From positions 1,895,501 through 1,959,500 of the forward strand of contig NZ_CP039904.1 in the NCBI RefSeq assembly GCF_005221385.1: a DNA stretch of 64,000 nt, given 5' to 3'. The notes under the pieces are model-generated. The model was not told the DNA's origin and ran no database searches. It saw only the letters and a program-made list of their open reading frames with translations. The position numbers and the translations under genes were made by a program. The DNA is from Agrobacterium tumefaciens (GTDB lineage: Bacteria > Pseudomonadota > Alphaproteobacteria > Rhizobiales > Rhizobiaceae). Of this stretch, positions 36,920 to 45,970 are shown piece by piece (positions within the stretch are counted from its first letter, which is position 1; every line of letters begins with the position of its first letter).

Positions 36920-37726
36920 ATGAAAAAATCGGTCATCATCGCCGGCCTTCTGGCCACCACTTCCGTTATCACGCCGGCCAAGGCCGACAAACTTGACGAC
37001 ATTATTTCCGCCGGTACGCTGCGCTGCGCCGTTGTGCTCGATTTCCCGCCCATGGGTTCGCGTGACGACGCAAACAACCCTGTTGGCTTCGACGTCGATT
37101 ATTGCAACGATCTCGCCAAGGCGCTCGGCGTCACGGCTGAAATCGTCGAAACGCCTTTCCCCGAGCGCATTCCCGCCCTGATGTCGGGCCGCGTCGATGT
37201 CGGCGTTGCGTCGACCTCCGATACGCTGGAGCGCGCCAAGACGGTCGGCATGACCGTGCCTTATTTCGCCTTTGAAATGGCCGTTACCGCCAATGACAAG
37301 TCGGGCATCAAGTCCTTCGAGGACATGAAGGGCAAGACGGTTGGCGCAACCGCCGGCACGTTCGAAGCCATCGCGCTCGAAAAGTCGGTCAAGGAATGGG
37401 GAACCGGCGAGTTCCGTCCTTACCAGACGCAGGCCGATGTCTTCCTCGCGCTGAGCCAGGGCCAGATCGACGCCACCGTTTCCACTTCCACGGTTGCGCA
37501 GTCCAACGTCAAGGGCGGCAAGTTCGCCGGCATCTCGGTGGTCGGCAAGGCGCCTTACGACATCGACTATGTCGCGCTCTTCACCAACCGTGACGAATAC
37601 GGTCTCATCAACTACCTGAACCTCTTCATCAACCAGCAGGTTCGTACCGGTCGTTACGCCGAACTCTACGAAAAATGGGTTGGCGGCGAGGTTCCATCGC
37701 TCACCGTCAACGGCGTTTATCGCTGA
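36920..37726 (+). CDS. Polar amino-acid ABC transporter substrate-binding protein
   Basis: This 268-residue periplasmic protein of SBP family 3 has a signal peptide ending ITPAKA. The N-terminal lobe contains LRCAVVLDFPPMG and the motif GFDVDYCNDLAKALG. The second lobe contains DMKGKTVGATAGTFEAIALEK and the late FINQQVRTGRYAELYEKW. It is the first gene of an operon with two permeases, an ATPase and a DadA-like oxidoreductase. The substrate is probably a proline derivative such as hydroxyproline, inferred only from the enzymes that follow. A strong hairpin separates it from the first permease gene. Confidence 0.87.
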   Translation: MKKSVIIAGLLATTSVITPAKADKLDDIISAGTLRCAVVLDFPPMGSRDDANNPVGFDVDYCNDLAKALGVTAEIVETPFPERIPALMSGRVDVGVASTSDTLERAKTVGMTVPYFAFEMAVTANDKSGIKSFEDMKGKTVGATAGTFEAIALEKSVKEWGTGEFRPYQTQADVFLALSQGQIDATVSTSTVAQSNVKGGKFAGISVVGKAPYDIDYVALFTNRDEYGLINYLNLFINQQVRTGRYAELYEKWVGGEVPSLTVNGVYR

Positions 37727-37741
37727 TCAGGACTTTTCGTA

Positions 37742-37770
37742 AACGGCGCGGTCGAAATGATCGCGCCGTT
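37742..37770 (+). other. Intercistronic hairpin after binding-protein gene
   Basis: AACGGCGCG (37742-37750) pairs perfectly with CGCGCCGTT (37762-37770) around an eleven-base loop. It has no T-run, so it is more likely an mRNA-stabilising or attenuating hairpin than a full terminator. It would favour higher levels of binding protein than permease. Confidence 0.75.
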
Positions 37771-37798
37771 GATCGTTTCTGAAAAGGCGGGACGCTTA

Positions 37799-38464
37799 AT
37801 GTTCAACTATACATTCCACTGGAATCAGGCGCTGAAGGCTTTGCCGCAGCTTCTGGACGGTGCGGTGGTAACGCTGCAGATCGCCCTTTTGTCGATGGTG
37901 ATCGGTCTTACCTTCGCCATCCTGCTGACGCTGTTCCGGCTCTCCGGTAACCGCGTTCTCGGCGCTTTGGCCTCCGTCTGGGTGGAGGTTGCCCGCAACA
38001 CGCCGGCACTTTTCCAGATTTACATGGCCCATTTCGGGCTTGGCAATTTCGGCATCCACCTCAGCCCCTATACCGCGCTTCTGGTCGGTATCGCGTTTAA
38101 CAATGCCGGTTATCTGGCCGAGAACTTCCGCGGTGCGCTGAAAGCAATCCCGGATACGCAGACGCGGTCGGGCCGCTCGCTTGGCATGACCTCGATGCAG
38201 ACCTTCCGGCTGATCATCCTGCCGCAGATGCTGCGCGTTGCTTTCCTGCCGGCCACCAACCAGATGGTCTGGGCGATCCTCATGACCTCGCTCGGTGTCA
38301 CGGTCGGCATGAATACGGATCTGGCCGGCGTCACGCAGGCGCTCAATGCGCGCTCGTTCCGCACCTTTGAATTCTTCGCGCTCGCCGCGGTCATCTATTA
38401 CGTGATCGCCAAAATCGTCACGCTCGCCGCCAGAATGCTGGCCTGGCGTCTGTTCCGTTACTGA
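37799..38464 (+). CDS. Polar amino-acid ABC transporter permease (HisM/GlnP type)
   Basis: This 221-residue inner-membrane protein has about five helices. It shows the family pattern WVEVARNTPALFQIYMAHFGL and the ATPase-contact loop QTRSGRSLGMTSMQTFRLIILPQ. An upstream in-frame ATG at 37757 falls inside the intercistronic hairpin, so ATG 37799 is chosen. It is followed 12 bases later by the partner permease. Confidence 0.88.
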   Translation: MFNYTFHWNQALKALPQLLDGAVVTLQIALLSMVIGLTFAILLTLFRLSGNRVLGALASVWVEVARNTPALFQIYMAHFGLGNFGIHLSPYTALLVGIAFNNAGYLAENFRGALKAIPDTQTRSGRSLGMTSMQTFRLIILPQMLRVAFLPATNQMVWAILMTSLGVTVGMNTDLAGVTQALNARSFRTFEFFALAAVIYYVIAKIVTLAARMLAWRLFRY

Positions 38465-38476
38465 GAGAGGTGAGCC

Positions 38477-39130
38477 ATGTTTGAAACCGCTCTCAGCTGG
38501 AGTGATCTCGCCTTCCTGGCCAAGGGTGCCGGCATGACGCTTGCCGTCACCGCCGTCGCCGTCACGGCGGGCACCCTCATGGGAATCATCTTCGGTATCA
38601 TCCGTTTCCAGTTCGGCCCTTACTGGTCGCTGCCGCTGACCTTCGTGCTGGATATTTTCCGCTCCGTGCCGCTGCTCATCCAGCTGGTTCTCGGCAACGC
38701 CTTCCAGTCGATCGCCAAGCTCGGCTGGCCGCCATTTACCACCTCCTGCGTGGTGCTGTCGCTTTATACGGCAGCCTATTGCACCGAGATCGTGCGCGGC
38801 GGCATCGATGCCGTGCCGTCCAATACGCGCCGCGCCTGCCGCTCGCTCGGCATGACGTGGTCGCAGGACATGCGCTACATCGTGCTGCCGCTTGCCACCC
38901 GCGTGTCGCTGCCGTCCTGGATCGGGCTGACGCTCGGTGTCATGAAGGATTCGGCACTGGTGCTGTGGCTTGGCCTCATCGAGCTTCTGCGCGCCTCGCA
39001 GATTCTCGTTACCCGCCTGCAGGAACCGTTGACCATTCTGATGATCTGCGGCGCCATCTACTTCCTTATCAGCTTCCCCATCGCCCGTTTCGGCGGGTAT
39101 CTCGAAAGACGGTGGTCCCCCAATGATTGA
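38477..39130 (+). CDS. Polar amino-acid ABC transporter permease
   Basis: This 217-residue membrane protein is of the same family as the preceding permease. It has the RSVPLLIQLVLGNAF segment and the coupling loop NTRRACRSLGMTWSQDMRYIVLPLA. It overlaps the ATPase gene by eight bases. GAGAGAGG precedes the ATG. It forms a heterodimeric channel with the first permease. Confidence 0.88.
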   Translation: MFETALSWSDLAFLAKGAGMTLAVTAVAVTAGTLMGIIFGIIRFQFGPYWSLPLTFVLDIFRSVPLLIQLVLGNAFQSIAKLGWPPFTTSCVVLSLYTAAYCTEIVRGGIDAVPSNTRRACRSLGMTWSQDMRYIVLPLATRVSLPSWIGLTLGVMKDSALVLWLGLIELLRASQILVTRLQEPLTILMICGAIYFLISFPIARFGGYLERRWSPND

Positions 39131-39845
39131 GATCGAAAACGTCCGCAAATCCTTCGGCCCGCTGGAGGTTCTGAAAGGGATCAACCTCACCGTCAACAAG
39201 GGCGAGGTCGTCACCATCATCGGCGGTTCGGGTTCCGGCAAGTCGACCCTGCTGACCTGCATCAACGGCCTTGAGCCGATCGACAGCGGCAAGATCGTCA
39301 TCGACGGCACCGAGGTGCATGCGAAGTCCACGGACCTCAACAAGCTGCGTCGCAAGGTCGGCATCGTCTTCCAGCAATGGAACGCCTTCCCGCATCTGAC
39401 GGTGCTTGAAAACGTCATGCTGGCGCCGCGCAAGGTGCTCGGTATTTCCAAGGAACAGGCCGAGGAAATCGCCGTCAAGCAGCTGACCCATGTGGGCCTT
39501 GCCGAAAAGCTGAAGGTCTATCCCAACCGCATGTCGGGCGGCCAGCAGCAGCGCATGGCGATTGCCCGCGCGCTCGCCATGTCGCCGGAATATATGCTGT
39601 TCGACGAAGTCACGTCAGCGCTCGACCCGATGCTGGTGGGCGAAGTGCTCGATACGCTGAAGATGCTGGCGGATGAGGGCATGACGATGATCTGCGTCAC
39701 CCATGAAATGGCCTTCGCCCGGGATGTCTCGAACCGCGTCGCCTTCTTCCATCAGGGCGTGATGGCGGAAATCGGTACGCCTGACCAGCTGTTCGGCGCA
39801 CCGCAGCATGCTGAAACCCAGAAGTTCCTGGCGAGCGTGCGGTAA
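39123..39845 (+). CDS. Polar amino-acid ABC transporter ATP-binding protein
   Basis: This 240-residue ATPase of the HisP/GlnQ type has Walker A GGSGSGKST, the Q-loop VFQQWNAFPHLTVLENV, the signature MSGGQQQRMAIA and Walker B YMLFDEVTSALDP. Its last base is shared with the start of the DadA-like gene. The Trp in QQWN instead of the usual QSFN/QQFN is a minor variation. Confidence 0.92.
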   Translation: MIEIENVRKSFGPLEVLKGINLTVNKGEVVTIIGGSGSGKSTLLTCINGLEPIDSGKIVIDGTEVHAKSTDLNKLRRKVGIVFQQWNAFPHLTVLENVMLAPRKVLGISKEQAEEIAVKQLTHVGLAEKLKVYPNRMSGGQQQRMAIARALAMSPEYMLFDEVTSALDPMLVGEVLDTLKMLADEGMTMICVTHEMAFARDVSNRVAFFHQGVMAEIGTPDQLFGAPQHAETQKFLASVR

Positions 39846-41086
39846 TGCCAGCCAATGATGTCATCGTCATAGGGGCCGGCGTCGTCGGCCTCTCGGCGGC
39901 AATCGCCGCGCAGGGCCGTGGTCTTTCGGTCACCGTCATCGATCGCGAGGGACCGGCGGCGGGCGCTTCGGCCGGCAATGCCGGTGCCTTCGCCTTCACC
40001 GATATCCTGCCGCTTGCATCGCCGGGCATTCTCTGGAAAGCGCCGAAATGGCTCATCGATCCGCTCGGTCCGCTCAGCGTGCCGCCGGCCTATGCGCTGA
40101 AGATCGCGCCGTGGATGTTCCGCTTCTGGCGGGCCTGCGCGGCATCGAAAGTCGAGCATTCCACCGCCGCCCAGACGGCGCTGATGGATCTTTCCAAAGC
40201 AGAGCTGGAGCCGTTTCTCAGAAAGACGGACACCATTGCCATGCTGCGCAAGGAGGGCAACCTTCAGGTCTATGAAAGCGAGGCGGAATTCGAATCCTCG
40301 CTTCCCGGCTGGAAGGCGCGCGAACGCCATGGCATCGAGTTCCGGCATCTGAACGCCGAACAGATGGCCGAGATACAGCCCGGCATCGCGCCGCGTTTTA
40401 CCTGTGGCACGTTTACGCCCGGCTGGTATTCCATTGCCGATCCCAAGCTTTACACGCTGGCGCTGGCCGACCATTTCCGCACCATTGGCGGTCGCATCGA
40501 ATGCCTTGATGTCGCCTCGCTCCGGCCGCTGGAAGACGGTGTCGAGGTGGTGAGCCATGATGGCCGCACCCGCAAGGCCGGTAAGGTTGTGCTGGCGGCC
40601 GGGGCTTTCTCGCACCGCATCGCCCGCTCGCTTGGTGAAAAAATTCCGCTGGAAACGGAACGGGGTTATAATACCACCCTGCCTTCGGGTGCTTTCGATC
40701 TGCGCACGCAGGTCACCTTCGGCGGCCATGGTTTCGTCGTTACCCGCCTTTCCTCCGGTATCCGCGTCGGCGGTGCTGTGGAACTCGGCGGGCTGGAGCT
40801 TCCGGCCAATTTCGCCCGTTCGGAGGCGCTTTTGACCAAAGCGAAGAGCTTCCTGCCGGGCCTGAAAACCGAAGGCGGCAAGCAGTGGATGGGCTTTCGC
40901 CCGTCGCTGCCGGACAGCCTGCCGGCCATCGGTGAAGCGCGGCACACGGCACGGGTGGTTTATGCTTTCGGCCACGGGCATCTGGGGCTGACGCAATCGG
41001 CGGGCACGGCCCGCATCGTCGCTGATCTTCTGACGGGGCAAAAACCCGCCATCGATACAAGGGCATTTTCGCCGCAACGTTTCTAG
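39845..41086 (+). CDS. DadA-like FAD-dependent D-amino-acid/D-hydroxyproline dehydrogenase
   Basis: This 413-residue member of the DAO family has an N-terminal FAD-binding Rossmann motif, VIVIGAGVVGLSAAIAAQGRG (residues about 6-26), and a second FAD/substrate block near the end (GFRPSLPDSLPAIGEA, then FGHGHLGLTQSAGTA). Homologues in hydroxyproline pathways oxidise cis-4- or cis-3-hydroxy-D-proline to the corresponding pyrroline carboxylate. Its translation is coupled to the ABC operon (shared base 39845), which ties it to the imported amino acid. DadA-type D-alanine dehydrogenase is the alternative. Confidence 0.8.
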   Translation: MPANDVIVIGAGVVGLSAAIAAQGRGLSVTVIDREGPAAGASAGNAGAFAFTDILPLASPGILWKAPKWLIDPLGPLSVPPAYALKIAPWMFRFWRACAASKVEHSTAAQTALMDLSKAELEPFLRKTDTIAMLRKEGNLQVYESEAEFESSLPGWKARERHGIEFRHLNAEQMAEIQPGIAPRFTCGTFTPGWYSIADPKLYTLALADHFRTIGGRIECLDVASLRPLEDGVEVVSHDGRTRKAGKVVLAAGAFSHRIARSLGEKIPLETERGYNTTLPSGAFDLRTQVTFGGHGFVVTRLSSGIRVGGAVELGGLELPANFARSEALLTKAKSFLPGLKTEGGKQWMGFRPSLPDSLPAIGEARHTARVVYAFGHGHLGLTQSAGTARIVADLLTGQKPAIDTRAFSPQRF

Positions 41087-41120
41087 AGAGTTTTGGCTTT
41101 TCCCCAAAACGCAAAAATTC

Positions 41121-41187
41121 TCTAGCTCTTTTTTTTCACGCATTTTCCGGGCGTAAAACCGCTACGCAATTTTGACGGAAATGCTTT
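41121..41187. repeat. Rhizobial palindromic repeat, inverted relative to 18854-18963
   Basis: Read on the minus strand this gives AAAGCATTTCC, then GCGTAGCGGTTTTACG and CCGGAAAATGCGT, closely matching the copy after agpA. Just upstream is GTTTTGG (41090-41096) pairing with CCAAAAC (41104-41110). Both lie between the DadA-like and aconitase X genes and may lower transcription into the latter. Confidence 0.72.
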
Positions 41188-41200
41188 AGGGAGATTTTCG

Positions 41201-42910
41201 ATGTCTTCTGCCGTTTCGCCAATCACCGCTCCCGAGGCGCGCAGCATTCTGGCTGGCGCCGCCGAAGGCAAGGTTATCGCCACGACCGAGGCGCTGAGCT
41301 TCTGGGGCGGGGTCGATCCCGCCACCGGCAAGGTGATCGACGTGCATCACCCGCTGCATGGCGCCTGTCTCACCGGCGGTGTGCTGTTCATGCCGACCAG
41401 CCGCGGCTCCTGCACCGGTTCCGGCGTGCTGCTCGATCTCATCCTCACCGGCCGTGCGCCCTCGGCGCTGGTTTTCTGCGAGGCTGAAGACGTTCTGACA
41501 CTCGGCGCCCTCGTCGCGGCGGAAATGTTCGACAAGGCTCTGCCGGTCGTCCGTCTGGATGCGGATAATTTCGCCCGCTTCTCGCGTGCTGCGCATGTCA
41601 GCATCAATGAGAACACCATTGAGGCTGACGGTATCTCGCTTGCCATCGCGCCGCCGGCGACGGCCCATCTCGACCTGAAGGACGACGATGGGGCAATGCT
41701 CGAGGGGCGAGACGGCATCGCCGTGCGGCAGGCCATGCGCATCATCGTCGCCATGGCCGCGCAGCAGGGCGCTTCGGCGCTTGTCGATGTGACGCAGGGC
41801 CATATCGATGGCTGTATCTATGCCAGCCCCGCCAACCTCACCTTTGCCGAAAAAATGGCTGACATGGGTGGCAAGGTGCGGGTACCGACCACCATGAACG
41901 CCATTTCGGTGGACAAAGCGCACTGGCGGGCGCAGGGCGTGCCGGAGGATTTCGGCGATCCGGCTGCAAGGCTGGCGGATGCCTATGTGCGCATGGGCTG
42001 TCGCCCCACCTTCACCTGTTCGCCTTACCTGCTGGATAGTGCCCCAAGTGCCGGTGAATCGATCGGCTGGGCCGAATCGAATGCGGTGATCTTCGCCAAT
42101 ACGGTGCTCGGTGCCCGCACCGCAAAGCACCCGGATTTTCTCGACCTCTGCATTGCGATGACGGGCAGGGCGCCGCTTTCGGGGGTCTATCTCAAGGAAA
42201 ACCGCAGGCCGCAGCGCATCGTCGATGTGGCGTTGCCAGCTGGTATCGATGATGCCTTCTGGCCGCTCGTTGGCTATCTCGCCGGCAAGGCCGCGCCGGA
42301 TTGTATTCCGTTGCTGCGTGGTCTCGGGGCCGCAAAGCCGTCGCGGGACGATCTCAAGGCGTTGTGTGCCGCCTTCGGCACCACCTCCGCCTCGCCCATG
42401 CTGCATATCGAGGGCGTGACGCCGGAGGCAGAACTAGCGCCGCTCGAAACCGCCGAGACCGTCACCATTTCGCTCGCCGATATGGCTGCCGGCTGGTCGC
42501 TTCTGAACGAGGGACCGGAAGAGGTGCAGCTTGTCGCCATCGGCAGCCCGCATGCCTCGCTGGAGGAATGCCACGCCCTTGCCGCCGTGTTCAATGGCCG
42601 CAAACGCCATGCGGATGTCGCCGTCATCGTCACCGCCGGCCAGCAGGTCATCGATGCGGCTGTGCAGGACGGCACGTTGCAGAGTTTGAAGGACAGCGGC
42701 GTGCAGGTGCTGCCGGATCTCTGCTGGTGTTCGATTTCCGAGCCGGTCTTCCCGACGAAGACGCGCGCACTCATGACCAATTCCGGCAAATACGCCCATT
42801 ACGGTCCCGGTCTCAGCGGCCGCGCTGTGCGCTTCGGCAGCCTTGCCGATTGCGTCGAAAGCGCGCTGACCGGCCGTGCCGTATCCCGCCTTCCTGTCTG
42901 GCTTTCCTGA
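41201..42910 (+). CDS. Aconitase X: cis-3-hydroxy-L-proline dehydratase (fused small and large domains)
   Basis: This 569-residue protein joins an N-terminal AcnX small (DUF126) domain to a C-terminal AcnX large (DUF521) domain. The small domain is about residues 1-140 and includes [24 protein letters not shown]. The large domain is about 150-569 and includes [30 protein letters not shown] and the C-terminal [21 protein letters not shown]. This type I fused form has been characterised in Agrobacterium as an iron-sulfur cis-3-hydroxy-L-proline dehydratase giving delta-1-pyrroline-2-carboxylate. That product is the substrate of the LDH2-type reductase gene across the cluster. It is followed ten bases later by the racemase-family gene. 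Confidence 0.85.
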   Translation: MSSAVSPITAPEARSILAGAAEGKVIATTEALSFWGGVDPATGKVIDVHHPLHGACLTGGVLFMPTSRGSCTGSGVLLDLILTGRAPSALVFCEAEDVLTLGALVAAEMFDKALPVVRLDADNFARFSRAAHVSINENTIEADGISLAIAPPATAHLDLKDDDGAMLEGRDGIAVRQAMRIIVAMAAQQGASALVDVTQGHIDGCIYASPANLTFAEKMADMGGKVRVPTTMNAISVDKAHWRAQGVPEDFGDPAARLADAYVRMGCRPTFTCSPYLLDSAPSAGESIGWAESNAVIFANTVLGARTAKHPDFLDLCIAMTGRAPLSGVYLKENRRPQRIVDVALPAGIDDAFWPLVGYLAGKAAPDCIPLLRGLGAAKPSRDDLKALCAAFGTTSASPMLHIEGVTPEAELAPLETAETVTISLADMAAGWSLLNEGPEEVQLVAIGSPHASLEECHALAAVFNGRKRHADVAVIVTAGQQVIDAAVQDGTLQSLKDSGVQVLPDLCWCSISEPVFPTKTRALMTNSGKYAHYGPGLSGRAVRFGSLADCVESALTGRAVSRLPVWLS

Positions 42911-42920
42911 GGAGAACTGA

Positions 42921-43949
42921 ATGCGCAGTATCAAGACAGTTCATGTAATTTCCGCCCATGCGGAAGGTGAAGTGGGGGATGTTATCGTTGGTGGGGTGAA
43001 GCCGCCGCCGGGGGAGACGATCTGGGAACAGAGCCGTTTCATCGCCCGCGATGAGACCCTGCGCAACTTCGTGCTCAACGAGCCGCGCGGCGGCGTGTTC
43101 CGCCACGTCAATCTGCTGGTGCCGCCGAAACATCCGGATGCGGATGCCGCCTTCATCATCATGGAGCCGGAGGATACACCGCCCATGTCCGGCTCCAATT
43201 CCATCTGCGTTTCCACCGTGCTTCTGGATGGTGGTATCGTGCCGATGCAGGAACCGGAAACCCATATGCTGCTGGAAGCTCCCGGTGGACTGGTGAAGGT
43301 GCGCGCCGAATGCCGCAACGGCAAGGCCGAGCGCATTTTCGTGCAGAACCTGCCGAGCTTTGCCGCAAAACTCGACGCCGAACTCGAGGTCGAAGGTCTC
43401 GGAACGCTGAAGGTAGATACCGCTTATGGTGGCGACAGCTTCGTCATCGTTGATGCCGAGGCGATGGGTTTCAGCCTGAAGCCGGAAGAGGCGCATGAGA
43501 TTGCCCGCCTCGGTGTGCGCATCACCAATGCCGCCAACAGGGCTTTGGGCTTCGACCATCCCGAAAACCCGGACTGGCGGCATTTTTCCTTCTGCCTTTT
43601 CGCCGGCAAGGTGGAACGCACGGCGGAAGGTCTCAGGGCAGGGGCGGCCGTCGCCATCCAGCCGGGCAAGGTGGACCGCTCGCCGACCGGCACGGCACTT
43701 TCGGCCCGCATGGCCGTGCTGCATGCGCGCGGCGAAATGAAGGAAGGCGAAACGCTGACGGCGGTATCGCTGATCGGCTCCACCTTCACCGGCCGCATCC
43801 TCGGAACCACAACAGTCGGCGACCGCCCGGCCATCCTGCCGGAAATCTCCGGCCGCGGCTGGGTTACCGGCATCCATCAGCATATGCTCGATCCGTCGGA
43901 TCCATGGCCGGAAGGGTATCGGCTGACGGATACCTGGGGTGCGAGGTAA
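42921..43949 (+). CDS. Proline racemase-family protein with Ser/Thr active-site pair
   Basis: This 342-residue protein has the proline racemase/hydroxyproline epimerase fold. The first catalytic position, usually Cys in MCGHG, is Ser90 in MSGSNS. The second, usually Cys in DRSPCGT, is Thr256 in DRSPTGT. Racemases use Cys/Cys, and trans-3-hydroxy-L-proline dehydratases typically use Cys/Thr, so Ser/Thr is unusual. The context (aconitase X, reductase, DadA-like gene) suggests action on 3-hydroxyproline, either dehydration or C2 epimerisation. GAGGA precedes the ATG. It is the last gene of the run, followed by a repeat. Confidence 0.85.
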   Translation: MRSIKTVHVISAHAEGEVGDVIVGGVKPPPGETIWEQSRFIARDETLRNFVLNEPRGGVFRHVNLLVPPKHPDADAAFIIMEPEDTPPMSGSNSICVSTVLLDGGIVPMQEPETHMLLEAPGGLVKVRAECRNGKAERIFVQNLPSFAAKLDAELEVEGLGTLKVDTAYGGDSFVIVDAEAMGFSLKPEEAHEIARLGVRITNAANRALGFDHPENPDWRHFSFCLFAGKVERTAEGLRAGAAVAIQPGKVDRSPTGTALSARMAVLHARGEMKEGETLTAVSLIGSTFTGRILGTTTVGDRPAILPEISGRGWVTGIHQHMLDPSDPWPEGYRLTDTWGAR

Positions 43950-44014
43950 TAAGAGCCTTACGGTCGAAACCCAGCTCGGGTGGCGTGTTTCGATGGACCG
44001 CAGCGATTCGGCGA

Positions 44015-44140
44015 GTTTCTTCTCCCCGCCGGGGAGAAGGTGGCCCGAAGGGTCGGATGAGGGGGCGACGTTGCCGGATTTCGGAGAGCTCGCCCCCTCA
44101 TCCCGCTGCCGCGGACTTCTCCCCGGCGGGGAGAAGAAAC
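44015..44140. repeat. Long palindromic rhizobial repeat, copy 2
   Basis: It is nearly identical to 33135-33261: same ends (GTTTCTTCTCCCC), same GGTGGCCCGAAGGGTCGGAT block and same inverted inner arms. Differences are concentrated in the central spacer. It lies between the racemase-family gene and the end of the convergent LacI-family gene. Confidence 0.85.
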
Positions 44141-44175
44141 AAGCGGCATCCGCTCGTTCCAATAGGGCTAGGCGC

Positions 44176-45252
44176 TCACAGGCTCAACCGCTTCGTCGTC
44201 TCCCGCACGATCAGCTCGAAACCGACATCCACCCGCGCCCCTTCGGGAACAGCGGCATCCTTTTCCGGCTCCAATATCGAAAGCAGCAATTCGCCCGCCT
44301 TGCGGCCGATCATCTGGGCATCGACGCGGATCGTTGAAATCGCGGGGTAACATTGGCGGCTGATATCGAAATCGCCGAAACCGAGAATCGACACCTGATC
44401 CGGCACGGGAATGCCGCGGCGATGACATTCCATCAGTGCGCCAACGGCGGAAATATCGGAGACCGCGAAAATGCCTTCGACATCGGGCGCCTTCGCGAGC
44501 AACGAGCCGAGCGTCTTTGCCCCGTGATCGTAGGAGACAGGCGCGCTGCCTTCCCGGATGATCAGATCGTCGGGAATGCCGGCTTCGCGCAGTGCCGCCG
44601 CAAACCCGACAAGGCGGCTTTCGCCGCGCCAGTCGTTCACAGCGCCATCAGCCCGGGAGCCGAGTGCGCCTATGCGCTTTAAACCAAGCGATATCAGATA
44701 TTTGGCGGCGTTTCTTCCCACTTCGTAGTTGGAGAAACCAACCGCGTGGTCGATCGGATGTTCCGGAACATCCCAGATTTCCACGATCGGAATGCCGGCG
44801 CGCATCAGAACTTCGCTCGCCATCTTGGTATGTACGGTGCCGGCAACGACAATCGCGTCGGGACGCCGCTCCATCATGGTGCGGATGACGCGCTCCTCTT
44901 CCTGCAGATCATACATCGTATAACCGATCAGCAACTGGTAATCGGCCGCGCGCAGCGCCTTGGCGAGCCCCTGGGCGCTGTCGGCGAAGTTGGAGTTGGT
45001 GAGCGTCGGCAGGATGGCGGTGATGAAATTGGTGCGCCGGGAAGAGAGCGAACCGGCGATCCGGTCTGGCACATAACCAAGCTTCTCTATCGCCTTCATC
45101 ACCTTCTGGCGTGTGTCTTCCGACACCAGGGCAGGATCGGCCAGCACCCGCGAAACGGTCATCTTGGAGACGCCCGCGAGTTTCGAGACGTCGCTCATGG
45201 TTGCTTTTTTTGACGTGACTAACGCTGTGGCCAAGGGCGTGCGCTCCACCAA
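44176..45252 (-). CDS. LacI-family transcriptional regulator
   Basis: This 358-residue regulator has an N-terminal LacI helix-turn-helix (MSDVSKLAGVSKMTVSRVLADP) and hinge helix region (PDRIAGSLSSRRTN). It is followed by a periplasmic-binding-protein-like effector domain (GYTMYDLQEEERVIRTMMERRPDAIVV onward). The most likely start is TTG 45252, seven bases after AGGGAG; GTG 45249 and ATG 45198 are alternatives. It is close to the gluconate-repressor subgroup. The upstream intergenic regions carry LacI-type palindromes, so it probably controls itself and the following ABC operon. Confidence 0.88.
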   Translation of the reverse strand: MVERTPLATALVTSKKATMSDVSKLAGVSKMTVSRVLADPALVSEDTRQKVMKAIEKLGYVPDRIAGSLSSRRTNFITAILPTLTNSNFADSAQGLAKALRAADYQLLIGYTMYDLQEEERVIRTMMERRPDAIVVAGTVHTKMASEVLMRAGIPIVEIWDVPEHPIDHAVGFSNYEVGRNAAKYLISLGLKRIGALGSRADGAVNDWRGESRLVGFAAALREAGIPDDLIIREGSAPVSYDHGAKTLGSLLAKAPDVEGIFAVSDISAVGALMECHRRGIPVPDQVSILGFGDFDISRQCYPAISTIRVDAQMIGRKAGELLLSILEPEKDAAVPEGARVDVGFELIVRETTKRLSL

Positions 45253-45271
45253 AGCATGTCTCCCTAAATTC

Positions 45272-45281
45272 GAACCGGTTC
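45272..45281. promoter_or_regulatory. Palindrome GAACCGGTTC upstream of LacI gene
   Basis: The perfect ten-base palindrome, with the central CCGG typical of LacI-family operators, is located 20 bases before the presumed LacI start. It is a candidate autoregulatory site. Confidence 0.45.
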
Positions 45282-45355
45282 AGGACAAGACATACACGAA
45301 GATATCAAGGGAAAGCACGCCGTATGATTGCAGATCGATGCGGCGTGCACCGGAT

Positions 45356-45676
45356 TTATGCGACGCGGCTATAGACCAGATGGTAAAAACGGCCGTCGCA
45401 CATGCTCATCATCTCGTCCGTCAGCACCCGGCCTTCCAGCCGGACGGGGGAAACCAGCGCTTCCTCCACCGCCTCCATCGACGGATAGTCGATTTCCTGC
45501 ACCATGATGATCGCAGCCGCGTCCGGATCGGTGCGCTCGGTGCGCATCACCCGCACGGCCTGCGCATTCGGCATGCGTTTCCAGACGGGCAGCAATTTCT
45601 CCTCGACGATGCGGAAAAACTCCTCCTCCCGGCCGGGGTGAATCCTGCCTTCGAAAATTGCCGAGCGTGTGTACAT
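45356..45676 (-). CDS. Small protein, possible dimeric alpha/beta-barrel
   Basis: This 106-residue protein starts at ATG 45676, four bases after GGGAGGG. Its pattern (beta strand SAIFEGRIHPG, helix EEEFFRIVEEKLLPVWKRM, beta AVRVMRTERTD, beta AIIMVQEIDYP, helix SMEAVEEALVSP, and a final beta strand) fits a ferredoxin-like dimeric barrel of the EthD/ABM kind. No catalytic residue can be assigned. It is divergent from the ABC operon, and both promoters lie in a region with two LacI-type sites. Confidence 0.72.
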   Translation of the reverse strand: MYTRSAIFEGRIHPGREEEFFRIVEEKLLPVWKRMPNAQAVRVMRTERTDPDAAAIIMVQEIDYPSMEAVEEALVSPVRLEGRVLTDEMMSMCDGRFYHLVYSRVA

Positions 45677-45729
45677 GTTTCCCTCCCGAATGAATGCCGA
45701 CCAAAACAGTTCTGTAGATCGGACTTGCA

Positions 45730-45745
45730 ATGATACCGATAACAT
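45730..45745. promoter_or_regulatory. LacI-type operator candidate O1
   Basis: ATGATACCGATAACAT matches 14 of 16 positions of the palindrome ATGTTATCGATAACAT, a typical form for the gluconate-repressor branch of the LacI family. It lies about 55 bases upstream of the small-protein gene. Confidence 0.55.
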
Positions 45746-45886
45746 GCATTATTGATCCTGCCAAGAACGTGAAATGGTGTCGAACAGAGGAAAATCGATA
45801 ACCAGCCGAAAACATTGAATTTCATTGGAAATTCCAGCTGTTTTTGATCTTCGCGTCCCCTTGGGAGGAGTTTTTAGTCAATCGCG

Positions 45887-45912
45887 ACAGAATGTTATCG
45901 AGAACATTTTGT
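45887..45912. promoter_or_regulatory. LacI-type operator candidate O2
   Basis: The inverted repeat ACAGAATGTT / AACATTTTGT surrounds ATCGAG. Its core, ATGTTATCGAGAACAT (45892-45907), matches 15 of 16 positions of the same palindrome as O1. It lies about 60 bases before the binding-protein start. A weaker half-site, ATCGATAAC, occurs at 45794. Confidence 0.6.
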
Positions 45913-45970
45913 CCTTTGCGCAAGGCCGCTGTTCCTGTCGAACAGCCACTATAAGGTTGGAGGAGAAACC

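Noticed and set aside
37796..39478. Minus-strand 560-residue frame opposite permease and ATPase genes
   Set aside because: Hydrophilic antisense translation of membrane protein genes; no domain.
33135..44140. Insertion-sequence or transposon ends bounding the hydroxyproline region
   Set aside because: The two elements are short self-palindromic repeats; no transposase gene or target duplication is seen.
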